From Rhodoplanes sp. Z2-YC6860 (GTDB lineage: Bacteria > Pseudomonadota > Alphaproteobacteria > Rhizobiales > Xanthobacteraceae): a stretch of DNA of 64,000 nt. Position 1 is the stretch's first letter, and every line of letters starts with the position of its first letter. Shown here one piece after another: positions 7,516 through 15,575 of this stretch. Made by a program: the position numbers and the translations under genes. The DNA is taken from the NCBI RefSeq assembly GCF_001579845.1, contig NZ_CP007440.1:1554001-1618000 (forward strand), read 5' to 3'. The notes under the pieces are model-generated. The model saw only the letters and a program-made list of their open reading frames with translations. It was not told the DNA's origin and searched no databases.

Positions 7516-9102
7516 ATGGCAACGACGACCGCACAACGGCCCGCGCTGTGGGTGCCGAGCGACTGGAACGCGTTCTTCGGTTTCGGCACCAACATCCTGG
7601 TCAACATGCTGGTGTTGACGGGCCTGCTTCGCTTCGTGCTGAAGATGCCGGACTCTCTGGTGTTCGGCCGCATCCTCCCCGCGCTCGGGCTGATGATGTG
7701 CCTCTCCACGTTCTACTACGCATTCCTGGCCTATCGCCTCGCGCTCAAGACCGGCCGCACCGATGTGTGCGCGCTGCCCTCGGGCGTGAGCGTGCCGCAC
7801 ATGTTCGTGGTCACCTTCGTGATCATGCTGCCGATCACGATCAAGACCGGCGACCCGCTGAAGGGCTGGTCGGCAGGCCTCGTCTGGGTGTTCTTCCAGA
7901 GCTTCATTCTGATGATCGGCGGCTTTGTCGCGCCGTACATCCGCAGGATCACGCCGCGTGCGGCGCTGCTCGGTGCACTCGCCGGCGTCTCGATCACATT
8001 CATCTCGATGCGGCCGGCGCTCGAAATGTTCATGACGCCGGTGATCGGCCTGGTGTGCTTTGCCGTGATCCTGGCCAGCTGGCTGGGCGGCACCAAATAT
8101 CCGAAGGCCATTCCGGCGGGCCTGGTGGCGATCGCCGCCGGCATGCTGATCGCCTGGGCATCGACCGCGGTCGGCATCGGCACCGGTGGAATGAGCCTCA
8201 AGGGGCTGACCGATGCATTTTCGACCTTCGGATTCTCGGTACCGCTGCCCGCTGTCGGTACGGTGTTCTCCGGCTTCGAGTTTCTCGGCGTGATCCTCGT
8301 CACCGCCATTCCTTTCGGCATCTACGATCTCGTCGAGGCGATGGACAACGTCGAGAGCGCGGAAGCGGGGGGTGATGCCTATCCGACGACGCGGGTTCTC
8401 ACCGCGGACGGAGTCGTCAGCTTGATCGGCTGCCTGATGGGTAACCCCTTCATCAACGCGGTCTATATCGGCCATCCCGGCTGGAAGGCGATGGGCGGCC
8501 GCATCGGCTATTCGGCCGCGACCGGCCTGATGGTGGTCGTATTGTCGTGGTTCGGCATCATCGCGGTGATGTCGTCGCTGATCCCGCTGGTCGCGATCTC
8601 GCCGATCCTGCTGTACATCGGGATGTTGATCGGCGCGCAGGCGTTCCAGGAGACACCGCACCGCCACGCGCCCGCGGTGGTGCTGGCATTGATCCCGAAC
8701 ATCGCGGCCTGGGGCAAGCTCCTGATCGACAGCTCGCTTGGCGCGGCCGGCACCAACGCCGCGACCGTCGGGCTCGACAAGCTCGGCCAGGTCGGCGTGC
8801 TCTACCACGGGCTCGAATTGCTGGGCTCGGGAGCGATCCTCGGTGGCATGGTACTTGGCGCCATCGGCGCGTTCATCATCGACCGGCAGTTCGACAAGGC
8901 GTCGTACTTCGCGGCGGCCGGCGCAGTGCTGACGTTCTTTGGCTTCATGCACGGCGAACAGGTCGGCATCGCGGTGACGCCTTCGGTCGCCGCGGCCTAT
9001 GCGCTTGTCGCAGCCTTCCTCTATGCGCTCAGTCGTGCGCCAGCCATCGAGTTTGCAGGTTCCCCAGCCGAAGAAGCGCATTCTCCGGTCCCCGCCGAAT
9101 AG
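7516..9102 (+). CDS. NCS2-family permease (xanthine/uracil type)
   Basis: The 528-residue protein has about 12-14 hydrophobic segments and the inverted-repeat layout of the nucleobase-cation symporters. It keeps the family's ALPSGVSVPHMF segment early and an acidic IYDLVEAMDNVESAEAGGD segment in the middle, where substrate-binding residues lie. It probably imports a purine, pyrimidine or related organic anion with protons across the inner membrane. An AGAAGGAG site precedes the ATG. No purine catabolic gene is adjacent, so the substrate is unknown. A strong terminator follows. Confidence 0.75.
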   Translation: MATTTAQRPALWVPSDWNAFFGFGTNILVNMLVLTGLLRFVLKMPDSLVFGRILPALGLMMCLSTFYYAFLAYRLALKTGRTDVCALPSGVSVPHMFVVTFVIMLPITIKTGDPLKGWSAGLVWVFFQSFILMIGGFVAPYIRRITPRAALLGALAGVSITFISMRPALEMFMTPVIGLVCFAVILASWLGGTKYPKAIPAGLVAIAAGMLIAWASTAVGIGTGGMSLKGLTDAFSTFGFSVPLPAVGTVFSGFEFLGVILVTAIPFGIYDLVEAMDNVESAEAGGDAYPTTRVLTADGVVSLIGCLMGNPFINAVYIGHPGWKAMGGRIGYSAATGLMVVVLSWFGIIAVMSSLIPLVAISPILLYIGMLIGAQAFQETPHRHAPAVVLALIPNIAAWGKLLIDSSLGAAGTNAATVGLDKLGQVGVLYHGLELLGSGAILGGMVLGAIGAFIIDRQFDKASYFAAAGAVLTFFGFMHGEQVGIAVTPSVAAAYALVAAFLYALSRAPAIEFAGSPAEEAHSPVPAE

Positions 9103-9126
9103 GTGAGTGAAGCGGCGGGGTAATCC

Positions 9127-9168
9127 TGGCGGGACCGGAAGCGTATCGCCGGTCCCGCCAATTTTTTG
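9127..9168 (+). terminator. Rho-independent terminator
   Basis: TGGCGGGACCGG (9127-9138) pairs perfectly with CCGGTCCCGCCA (9149-9160) around a ten-base loop and is followed by ATTTTTTG. It ends the permease transcript and separates it from eda. Confidence 0.9.
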
Positions 9169-9231
9169 CGGCGCGGTGTTCTTGCGCGCGGCAGGCTTGC
9201 GGATGCCGGCGGCCCGGTCCCAAATGGATGA

Positions 9232-9861
9232 ATGTCGCTTTCGGACCCGACGCCGCTGATCGTCAGCCCGGTCATTCCGGTGATCACCATCGAAAACGCG
9301 CGCGATGCGGTTCGGCTCGCGCGTGCGTTGCTTGCGGGCGGCTTGCGGATTGTCGAGATCACGCTTCGGACGCCAGCGGCGCTCGATGCCATTCGCGCCG
9401 TCGTCGCCGAAGTCCCCGATCTGATCGTCGGTGCCGGGACATTGCTTAAGCCGCACGACGTCACGCGAGCGGTCGATGCCGGCGCACATTTCCTGGTCAC
9501 GCCGGGAACTCCGGCAGGTCTCGCGCCAGCGCTGAGCGAAGCACCTATTCCGGCGATGCCCGGTTGCGCCACTGTGAGCGAATCCATGACGCTCGCGGCG
9601 CTCGGGTTTCCGGTGCTGAAGTTCTTCCCGGCAGAACAATCCGGCGGCGCGCGCTGGCTGAAATCGGTTGCCGAGCCATTGCCGCACATCCGGTTCTGTC
9701 CGACCGGCGGCATCAACGGCGGCAATGCGGCGGATTATCTCGCTCTGCGGAACGTGGTGGCGGTCGGCGGCTCCTGGGTGGCCTCGGCACAAGCGATTGC
9801 CGCGGGCGATTTCAGCGGGATCACGGCTCGCGCGGCCGCCGCGGTGGCGCTTCGTGCATGA
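9232..9861 (+). CDS. eda: 2-dehydro-3-deoxy-6-phosphogluconate aldolase
   Basis: The 209-residue class I aldolase has the Schiff-base Lys130 in GFPVLKFFPAE, the catalytic Glu42 in IVEITLRTP, and the phosphate-binding CPTGGIN segment. It cleaves KDPG to pyruvate and glyceraldehyde 3-phosphate in the Entner-Doudoroff and hexuronate routes. KDG kinase, which makes its substrate, lies 8.4 kb away at 18296 on the other strand, so the two steps are in the same neighbourhood but not one operon. Length and motifs are complete. Confidence 0.92.
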   Translation: MSLSDPTPLIVSPVIPVITIENARDAVRLARALLAGGLRIVEITLRTPAALDAIRAVVAEVPDLIVGAGTLLKPHDVTRAVDAGAHFLVTPGTPAGLAPALSEAPIPAMPGCATVSESMTLAALGFPVLKFFPAEQSGGARWLKSVAEPLPHIRFCPTGGINGGNAADYLALRNVVAVGGSWVASAQAIAAGDFSGITARAAAAVALRA

Positions 9862-9928
9862 CGCGCTTGCCAGAGCATTGAGCAAGTGATCTGGATGAGC
9901 GTGTTCTCGCATCATCCGAACCGCTCCG

Positions 9929-10489
9929 TTGCCATCAGAAGCTCCGCTCAAGCGCGTCAAGCGCAAAGCCTTTGACTGGTCGTCCGCCGCCGTGGGCCTC
10001 GCGGTGGTGGTGTCCGCGGCCGTGGTTTATTGGCGTGACGGCCAGGCGCGGTTTCTGGAAATCCTGTTCGGCGACGTCGGTCTGTTCATCGACGTCCTGC
10101 CGAAGGTGCTGGCCGCCTGCCTGATCGCGGCCTTCGTCGCCGTGCTGATGCCGCGCGAGGTGGTGCTGCGCTGGGTCGGCGCGGAGTCCGGTGTGCTCGG
10201 CATCGTCATCGCAACGCTCGCCGGCATCATCTGCCCGGGCGGACCGATCACGATCTTTCCGATCGCCGCGGCCTTCGTCGCCATCGGCGCCGACACCGGC
10301 GCCGCGATCGCGTTCATCACCAGCTGGACGCTGCTGGGCTACGCCCGGGTGCTGGTCTGGGAGCTGCCGTTCTTCGGCGGCGAGTTCGTATTCTGGCGCT
10401 ACCTCATCGCGCTGCCGATGCCGTTCATCGCGGGCCTTTTGGCGCGCGCGGTGGTCGAGCGGTGGACTCGCAAGGGAGCCGCCGAATGA
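9929..10489 (+). CDS. YraQ/ArsP-type permease, first half
   Basis: A 186-residue membrane protein with five to six hydrophobic segments. It carries GIICPGGPITIFPIAAAF, the proline-glycine signature of the UPF0718/ArsP_1 permease family. Full-length members have two such halves (about 300-350 residues); here the second half is a separate gene that overlaps by 4 nt. The start is a TTG with a weak ribosome site, so the true N-terminus is uncertain. Relatives export organoarsenicals or are of unknown function. No arsR or other ars gene is nearby, so an arsenic role is not supported by context. Confidence 0.7.
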   Translation: MPSEAPLKRVKRKAFDWSSAAVGLAVVVSAAVVYWRDGQARFLEILFGDVGLFIDVLPKVLAACLIAAFVAVLMPREVVLRWVGAESGVLGIVIATLAGIICPGGPITIFPIAAAFVAIGADTGAAIAFITSWTLLGYARVLVWELPFFGGEFVFWRYLIALPMPFIAGLLARAVVERWTRKGAAE

Positions 10490-10980
10490 TTTTTTTCGTC
10501 GATGGGCTTCTCTGGGTCATTGCCGTCGTGCTCGGTCTCGTCGCCGCGTCACGGAGCCGCAAGGTGTTCCGCGACTGCGTGGCCGAAGGCACGATGGACT
10601 GCGTGCGGCTCATTCCGCGCGTCATGCTCGGCGTGGTCGGCTCGGGTTACATCGCGGCGCTCCTGCCGCAGGATGTGATGGGCCATTGGTTCGGCGCCGA
10701 CTCCGGCGTGACCGGTATCCTCATTGCCGCGATTGCAGGCTCCCTCACGCCCGGCGGACCGGTGGTCGGCTTCTCGATCGGCGCGGCCGCGCTGAAGGGC
10801 GGCGCCGGCGCGCCGCAAGTGCTCTCCTACACGATCGCCTGGGCGCTCTACGCCATCCAGCGGGTGTTCCTGTGGGAGTTGCCGGTGATGCCGCCGCGGC
10901 TCGTCTGGATCCGCGTGCTGGCGTCGCTGCCGATCCCGTTCCTGGTCGCGTTGGGTGCATTGCTGCTCGGCAAGCCGTGA
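10486..10980 (+). CDS. YraQ/ArsP-type permease, second half
   Basis: A 164-residue membrane protein whose ATG overlaps the stop of the preceding gene (ATGA at 10486), indicating translational coupling. It contains AGSLTPGGPVVGFSIGAAAL, the counterpart of the CPGGP motif in the first half, and the same VFLWELPV segment (VLVWELPF in the partner). The two genes look like products of an internal duplication and probably form a heterodimeric permease in the inner membrane. Substrate unknown. Confidence 0.7.
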   Translation: MIFFVDGLLWVIAVVLGLVAASRSRKVFRDCVAEGTMDCVRLIPRVMLGVVGSGYIAALLPQDVMGHWFGADSGVTGILIAAIAGSLTPGGPVVGFSIGAAALKGGAGAPQVLSYTIAWALYAIQRVFLWELPVMPPRLVWIRVLASLPIPFLVALGALLLGKP

Positions 10981-11021
10981 TGCGGCGCTGCCTGGCGGCG
11001 CAGGCTGGTGGTTAGCGGCTT

Positions 11022-11666
11022 TCAGCCCTGCGCCGCGTCCAGGATCGCGACTGTCGCGCCGGTGGTTCCCCCAACCGAGACGTCGGGACACGTGCTGAGC
11101 GCCGCCAACAGGTCCATCTCTGCACGCAAGGTGACGTGAGCGCCGGGCGGCTTCGGTCGAATGGGCGAGTGTTCGAGGACACCGGTCTTCTCGCGAATGA
11201 TCATGTCCTGGAAAATGTTGAATGGACTGGGGACGTCTTCCAGCGCGATCCCGTAGGGCGCCAGAACGCCGCTGAGATTTTCCGTGCAGCCATGTGTCGG
11301 CATTTCCGACAAGGGACGGCCGTAGGTTGCTTCCCACACGCCTCGCTTGGCCGCCAATTCGTGCCGCTTGCGGCTGCACATGCCTTCCTGCAGGTCGTGG
11401 TGTCCTTCCTTGAAGGTATCTTCGACGATGGTCATCATCGTGTTGTTGAGCTTTGACACCAGACTGTCTCCGGCGGTCAGGAAAACCTTTCGCTGGTTCG
11501 CCTTGGTCCTGGCCTGGTCGAAGCGCTCGCGCAGATTGTCGCGATTGAAGCAGACGAAATCGATGATGGTCTGAGACGTGATGCGAACGGATTGTCCCTT
11601 CTTCAGATCGAACACGAAACCCGTGTTGCGCGGAAGTTGGCGCTCCCACAGCACGACATCGGTCAT
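11022..11666 (-). CDS. DUF1989 (urea carboxylase-associated) protein
   Basis: The 214-residue protein matches DUF1989. It has an early GFVFDLKKGQSVRITS segment, the conserved cysteine-containing stretch THGCTENLSG and the PSPFNIFQDM segment. Members are often found next to urea carboxylase or amino-acid permeases. The fold resembles glycine-cleavage T-like or aminomethyltransferase-like proteins, but the activity is not established for most. It is the last gene of a six-gene minus-strand run (ABC importer, TPP decarboxylase, DUF1989), 18 nt after its neighbour. Its job here is presumably in breakdown of the imported compound. Confidence 0.82.
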   Translation of the reverse strand: MTDVVLWERQLPRNTGFVFDLKKGQSVRITSQTIIDFVCFNRDNLRERFDQARTKANQRKVFLTAGDSLVSKLNNTMMTIVEDTFKEGHHDLQEGMCSRKRHELAAKRGVWEATYGRPLSEMPTHGCTENLSGVLAPYGIALEDVPSPFNIFQDMIIREKTGVLEHSPIRPKPPGAHVTLRAEMDLLAALSTCPDVSVGGTTGATVAILDAAQG

Positions 11667-11684
11667 CCGGGCCTCCTGCGATGG

Positions 11685-12287
11685 TTATTTCGGATGGAGT
11701 GGCGTGTCGAACACCGGCCGTCCGCCGGTGCGTTCGAGATAGCGGCCGAAGCGAAATTTGACCTCGGGGCCGTCGAGCGGAGGCGAAGGCAGGTGGCGCC
11801 CCAGCGGGTCGACATGCAGCACCGCGAAGGCGTGGCCCGGAACCTTGATCATGTCGTTGAGGCCCTGGCCAAGGCCTTCCAGCGTGGAAAAATCATAGAC
11901 GCGCTCGATGCCGGAGGCTTTCGCCATCGCGGCGTAGTCCATGAGTTCGCCGAACGGATGACCGAGATCGTTGGTCGAGCCATAGACCCGATTCGAGATC
12001 ACGAAATGTTTGAGATTGGACAGCGACAATTGACGTTCGACGAGCAGCATTCCGGGGTTCATGCAAAACGCGCCGTCGCCATTGAAGGCTACCACCGTGC
12101 GCTCGGTGCCAAGCGCGATGCCGGCCGCAAATACCGACGCGAGGCTCATCGACGCCTCGAGGTAGAACACCCGCTCCGTCTCGTGCGTGATGTCCCACCA
12201 CAATTCGGAGCTGTTGCCGGCGGAGGTGACGATGATCTCGTCCTTCAGTCGTTCGGCGAGCAGTCGAAAGCAAGCTTCGAAATTCAT
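11685..12287 (-). CDS. TPP-dependent decarboxylase, beta (TPP-binding) subunit, sulfopyruvate decarboxylase-like
   Basis: The 200-residue protein has the C-terminal TPP-binding fold of 2-oxo-acid decarboxylases. The diphosphate/Mg motif is GDG at 70-72 with its partner Asn99 in the ISNRVYG segment, the usual 25-30 residue spacing. With the alpha subunit just upstream it resembles ComE/ComD sulfopyruvate decarboxylase or a split phosphonopyruvate decarboxylase. These non-oxidatively decarboxylate a 3-sulfo or 3-phosphono pyruvate to the aldehyde. No sulfoacetaldehyde acetyltransferase or phosphonoacetaldehyde hydrolase is near, so the substrate is inferred only at family level. Confidence 0.75.
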   Translation of the reverse strand: MNFEACFRLLAERLKDEIIVTSAGNSSELWWDITHETERVFYLEASMSLASVFAAGIALGTERTVVAFNGDGAFCMNPGMLLVERQLSLSNLKHFVISNRVYGSTNDLGHPFGELMDYAAMAKASGIERVYDFSTLEGLGQGLNDMIKVPGHAFAVLHVDPLGRHLPSPPLDGPEVKFRFGRYLERTGGRPVFDTPLHPK

Positions 12288-12288
12288 C

Positions 12289-12807
12289 TCAGGCCTCGCC
12301 CCGCAACATTTCGCGCGTGAATCCGACGACCACCGGCCGCGACATGACGCGGCTGTGGCGGCACGCAGTTCCGATGCGCGGGATGTCGTCGGCCGTTTCG
12401 ACCGGCACGAACGGTATATCGATCGCCTGGATCACCTGCTCCAGATAGAGCCCGTTGGACTGGTGAAATTTGGCGCCGTCGCCTGGCCGGCCGCGCAGCG
12501 TGATGCCGATCAGGAGCGGGATCTGGTAGGTGTAATTGATCTTGGTGATCGCATAGATGCAGGTCAGAAAGCCCGACGCTCCCATCAGCGCGAATGTCCC
12601 AAGCCCGCTGAAGAATGCGCCGGAGCACAATCCGATCGCCGACTCCTCTCGGTTCACGGCGACATGCCGGAACCGTTTGTCCCGGTCGTAGTGCGTGATC
12701 AGGTTGGTAATCCAGCCGTCCGGCAGGCTTGCAATCAGCGATATGCCGCAATCAGCTGTCTCGTTGACTATCCGTTGTGAGATGGCATCCGTCGCTTTGG
12801 CGCTCAT
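12289..12807 (-). CDS. TPP-dependent decarboxylase, alpha (Pyr-domain) subunit, sulfopyruvate decarboxylase-like
   Basis: The 172-residue protein is the N-terminal, pyrimidine-binding half of a TPP enzyme. Its RHVAVNREESAIGLCSGAF segment carries the Glu (54 or 55) that activates TPP. Its partner, one nucleotide downstream, supplies the diphosphate site. Two-gene versions of this enzyme are known for sulfopyruvate decarboxylase (ComD/ComE). The start overlaps the stop of the ABC solute-binding protein by 4 nt, so import and decarboxylation are translationally coupled. Confidence 0.75.
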   Translation of the reverse strand: MSAKATDAISQRIVNETADCGISLIASLPDGWITNLITHYDRDKRFRHVAVNREESAIGLCSGAFFSGLGTFALMGASGFLTCIYAITKINYTYQIPLLIGITLRGRPGDGAKFHQSNGLYLEQVIQAIDIPFVPVETADDIPRIGTACRHSRVMSRPVVVGFTREMLRGEA

Positions 12808-13796
12808 TCGGCGACCCGTCCGATCTGCTTTAGCGCTTCCTCCTGGAACCGGAAGTCGGACCAGGACTCGATGGGAATCGATTTGGCGCCGTTTTCGACG
12901 GCCAGTTTGCTGACAACTTCGAGGCCTTTGCGCGTCATGCCTCCGTTCACGCCAAAGCCGTGGATCGACAGCAGCGCGTCGTAGCCGGCACTGACCAGAT
13001 TTCGGTCCGTCTCGCCGGAGGCCTTCATGTAGATGTCGATCGTACGCTCGCGGTTTGCCACCATGAAGCGGCAGGCTTCGATGATCGAACGAGTCACGGC
13101 CGTGACGACATCGGGGTGCTTCTCGATCAGCTCCTTGCGCACCACCAGCATCTGATGCGGATAGTCGGGGTTGTCGCGCGCCACGCGATCGAGCTGAACG
13201 ACGTTGCTGTCGCGCTTGGCCGCCAGCGCATAGTCCAGGTGCAACAGTGCACCCTTGACCCTGTTGTTGGTGAGAGCGAGCCGGCGCTGACTCGGTCCGC
13301 CGATCGGGACCCAGGTCACCGCATTGCGCGCCACGCCAGCTTCGTCCAAGAGCGGAAAAAGCAGATACTGGGACTGCGCCCCGGGGCGCGAGATCGCGAA
13401 CGGCTGGCCCGCCAGGTCCTTCAACGTTTTGATATCGGGTTGGACCATGACGACATACGACAAATGCTGCGACGGCGCCGCCACGACGGCGAGGTGAAAT
13501 CCGGAAGCCACGGCGTTCAGCACGCCTTCGGCGTCGGTGTCGCCGACGTCGACATGGCCCGACGCCAATGCCTGTGTCATCAGCGGGCCGGAGGTGAGCG
13601 AAATGACCTCGTCAACATCGAGCCCGTTGCGTTTGTAGATGCCCTCTTCCTGGGCGACGCGCATGTACAGCGTATGCATCGAAGGCGGTGAATTGACCGA
13701 CGCGATGCGAAGCTTGAACGGCGCCTGAGCATGGGCCGGCGCCGTCAGGCCGATGAGCAGGTTCAGCAGGACGAAAACAAAGGCGCGTTTCGACAT
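12804..13796 (-). CDS. ABC transporter solute-binding protein, NitT/TauT (SsuA/THI5-like) family
   Basis: The 330-residue protein has a Sec signal peptide (RAFVFVLLNLLIGLTAPAHA). The mature sequence is typical of the NMT1/THI5-like SsuA fold: FKLRIASVNSPPSM, LARE-like QEEGIYKRNGLDVD, and ALASGHVDVGDTDAEGVLNA. It captures a small anionic or heteroaromatic solute in the periplasm for the adjacent permease and ATPase. The ATG at 13796 is chosen over an upstream in-frame start because it opens the signal peptide. Context with a sulfopyruvate decarboxylase-like enzyme suggests a C2-C3 sulfonate or phosphonate, which is inference. Confidence 0.85.
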   Translation of the reverse strand: MSKRAFVFVLLNLLIGLTAPAHAQAPFKLRIASVNSPPSMHTLYMRVAQEEGIYKRNGLDVDEVISLTSGPLMTQALASGHVDVGDTDAEGVLNAVASGFHLAVVAAPSQHLSYVVMVQPDIKTLKDLAGQPFAISRPGAQSQYLLFPLLDEAGVARNAVTWVPIGGPSQRRLALTNNRVKGALLHLDYALAAKRDSNVVQLDRVARDNPDYPHQMLVVRKELIEKHPDVVTAVTRSIIEACRFMVANRERTIDIYMKASGETDRNLVSAGYDALLSIHGFGVNGGMTRKGLEVVSKLAVENGAKSIPIESWSDFRFQEEALKQIGRVAE

Positions 13797-13891
13797 CGCG
13801 TCGGCTCCGGTCCATTCAACGCGGAAAACCATCACGGACGACCTGGCTCATCCGTTGCAGCTCCAATGCTATGGCGTCCTGTCCGGTCGAT

Positions 13892-14662
13892 CTATCCCTG
13901 TAGCTGCCGCCAGGGTGCGATCCACCGTTCTATTCGGTAGATGAGATTGGTGAGCGCAATGCTGAGAACCGCCAGAACCACCATGGGCACGAACAGTTCA
14001 GCGGTGCGGAACGTGTTTCCGTAAAACACGATCATCGAGCCAAGGCCGGTCAATGCCGTGAACATCTCGGCGACCACCACCCCGACCAGTGCGCGGCCCA
14101 ACGCCAGACGGATGCCGGCAATGAGGAACGGGATCGCAGCCTGCAGGATCACGCGCCGGAATAACTGCCATCGGTCGCAGCCGAACGCGCGGGCCGTTTC
14201 AATAAAGGCAGGCGGCACGTTCATCACGCCGATCTGCGTATTGATGACGACGGGGAAGACCGAAACCAACCAGGTCAGAAAAACTTTGGCTTGGAATCCT
14301 AAACCCAGCCAGATGATGACCAGCGGAACCATCGCGACCGTTGGCATGGCGTAGAATGCATTGACATACGGGTCGAGCACGCGGCGCAGCGGCTTGAACA
14401 TGCCCATGGCGATACCGAGCGCCATGCCCGTCACGATCGCCAGGCCGAACCCGAGGAGCAGCACATTCGCTGTTTGCAGGAGTTGGCGCGGCAGTTCCCC
14501 GGAGCGGGCCGTGGTTACGAAGGCTGCGGCTATCGCGCTGGGCGGTGGCAGAAACTGCGGCGGGATGACAAAGCGAGACAGCAGCTCCCAGGCGATCAGC
14601 ACGCTGGCATGAGTTGCCACCTGGATGAGCAGATCCTTGCGCCGGCCCTTCGCCCGGGTCAT
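13892..14662 (-). CDS. ABC transporter permease, SsuC/TauC-like
   Basis: The 256-residue membrane protein has about six hydrophobic segments and the ATPase-docking EAA loop (PPAFIETARAFGCDRWQLFRR) typical of NitT/TauT permeases. It forms the inner-membrane channel for the substrate delivered by the binding protein encoded next to it. Its start overlaps the ATPase stop by 4 nt. A gap of about 95 nt separates it from the binding-protein gene, where I see no terminator. Confidence 0.88.
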   Translation of the reverse strand: MTRAKGRRKDLLIQVATHASVLIAWELLSRFVIPPQFLPPPSAIAAAFVTTARSGELPRQLLQTANVLLLGFGLAIVTGMALGIAMGMFKPLRRVLDPYVNAFYAMPTVAMVPLVIIWLGLGFQAKVFLTWLVSVFPVVINTQIGVMNVPPAFIETARAFGCDRWQLFRRVILQAAIPFLIAGIRLALGRALVGVVVAEMFTALTGLGSMIVFYGNTFRTAELFVPMVVLAVLSIALTNLIYRIERWIAPWRQLQG

Positions 14663-15423
14663 GCGGCTTTATCTCCCTGCGAGAGCAGTGACCACAGGTG
14701 TTCGCGCAGGGTGGCGAACTGGCGGCTCGCGCGCACCGCGTCTGCCTCACGCGGGCGAGGAAGATCGACTCGGACCTCTTCCACGATGCGGCCTGGCCGC
14801 GTCCCCATCACGAGAATGCGGTCGGAGAAGAAGATCGCCTCGTCCATGTTGTGAGTGATGAAAACGACGGTCTTGGGCGCCTGCGCCAGAATGACGGAAA
14901 TCTCGCGCTGGAGCTGCTCGCGGGTGATGGCGTCGAGTGCCCCGAACGGTTCGTCCAGCAGCAGCACATCGGGGTCGAGCGCGAGTGCGCGGGCGAGACC
15001 GACGCGCTGCTGCATGCCGCCGGAGAGCTCATGCGGATAGTGGTCGGAAAACCCCTCGAGGCCCACGAGACGCACGAAGCGGTTCGTCCGTTCCGTGCAT
15101 TGCGCGACTGGGAGCTTTGCCACCTCGAGCCCGAAGGAGATGTTTCGTGCGACGGTGAGCCAGGGAAACAGGTTGAATTGCTGAAAGACGATCGCGCTCG
15201 ATGGCGAGGGCGCTTTCACGCGCTTTCCTGAAACCGAGACTTCACCGCCGGTGGTCGACTCGAGGCCGTGCAGGATGCGCAACAACGTGGTCTTGCCGCA
15301 GCCGCTTGGTCCGATAATCGAAACGAATTCGCCGGTGCCGACCGTGAAGCAGATGTCGCGCAGAACTTCGAGCGAGCCACGCCCGCCCTCGAAGGTTTTG
15401 AAAACGTTCTTGACCTGCAGCAT
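14659..15423 (-). CDS. ABC transporter ATPase, SsuB/TauB-like
   Basis: The 254-residue ATPase shows Walker A GPSGCGKTT, the Q-loop FQQFNLFPW, the signature LSGGMQQRVGLARAL, Walker B DVLLLDEPFGALD and the H-loop FITHNMDEA. It powers the importer encoded downstream. It is the first gene of the six-gene run, and the divergent intergenic region at 15424-15575 presumably holds the promoters for both this operon and the Bug gene on the plus strand. Confidence 0.93.
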   Translation of the reverse strand: MLQVKNVFKTFEGGRGSLEVLRDICFTVGTGEFVSIIGPSGCGKTTLLRILHGLESTTGGEVSVSGKRVKAPSPSSAIVFQQFNLFPWLTVARNISFGLEVAKLPVAQCTERTNRFVRLVGLEGFSDHYPHELSGGMQQRVGLARALALDPDVLLLDEPFGALDAITREQLQREISVILAQAPKTVVFITHNMDEAIFFSDRILVMGTRPGRIVEEVRVDLPRPREADAVRASRQFATLREHLWSLLSQGDKAA

Positions 15424-15575
15424 GCGGACGGCGAAACGCCATGGCCTTGATCGGATCGCAGTGTGATTTGGATCCAGGTCAATAGCTAGAAGATTTTATG
15501 AGCACATGCCGGTGGCGCAGGCGGATCGCATTTTCTATCCTCCGGACAAAATAGGCTCGAACCGGGGAGGGCCGC

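Noticed and set aside
7384-9966. Long antisense frame (860 codons) opposite the NCS2 permease and eda genes
   Set aside because: It has low-complexity Arg/Asp/His composition typical of the antisense of high-GC genes and spans two well-supported genes and a terminator.
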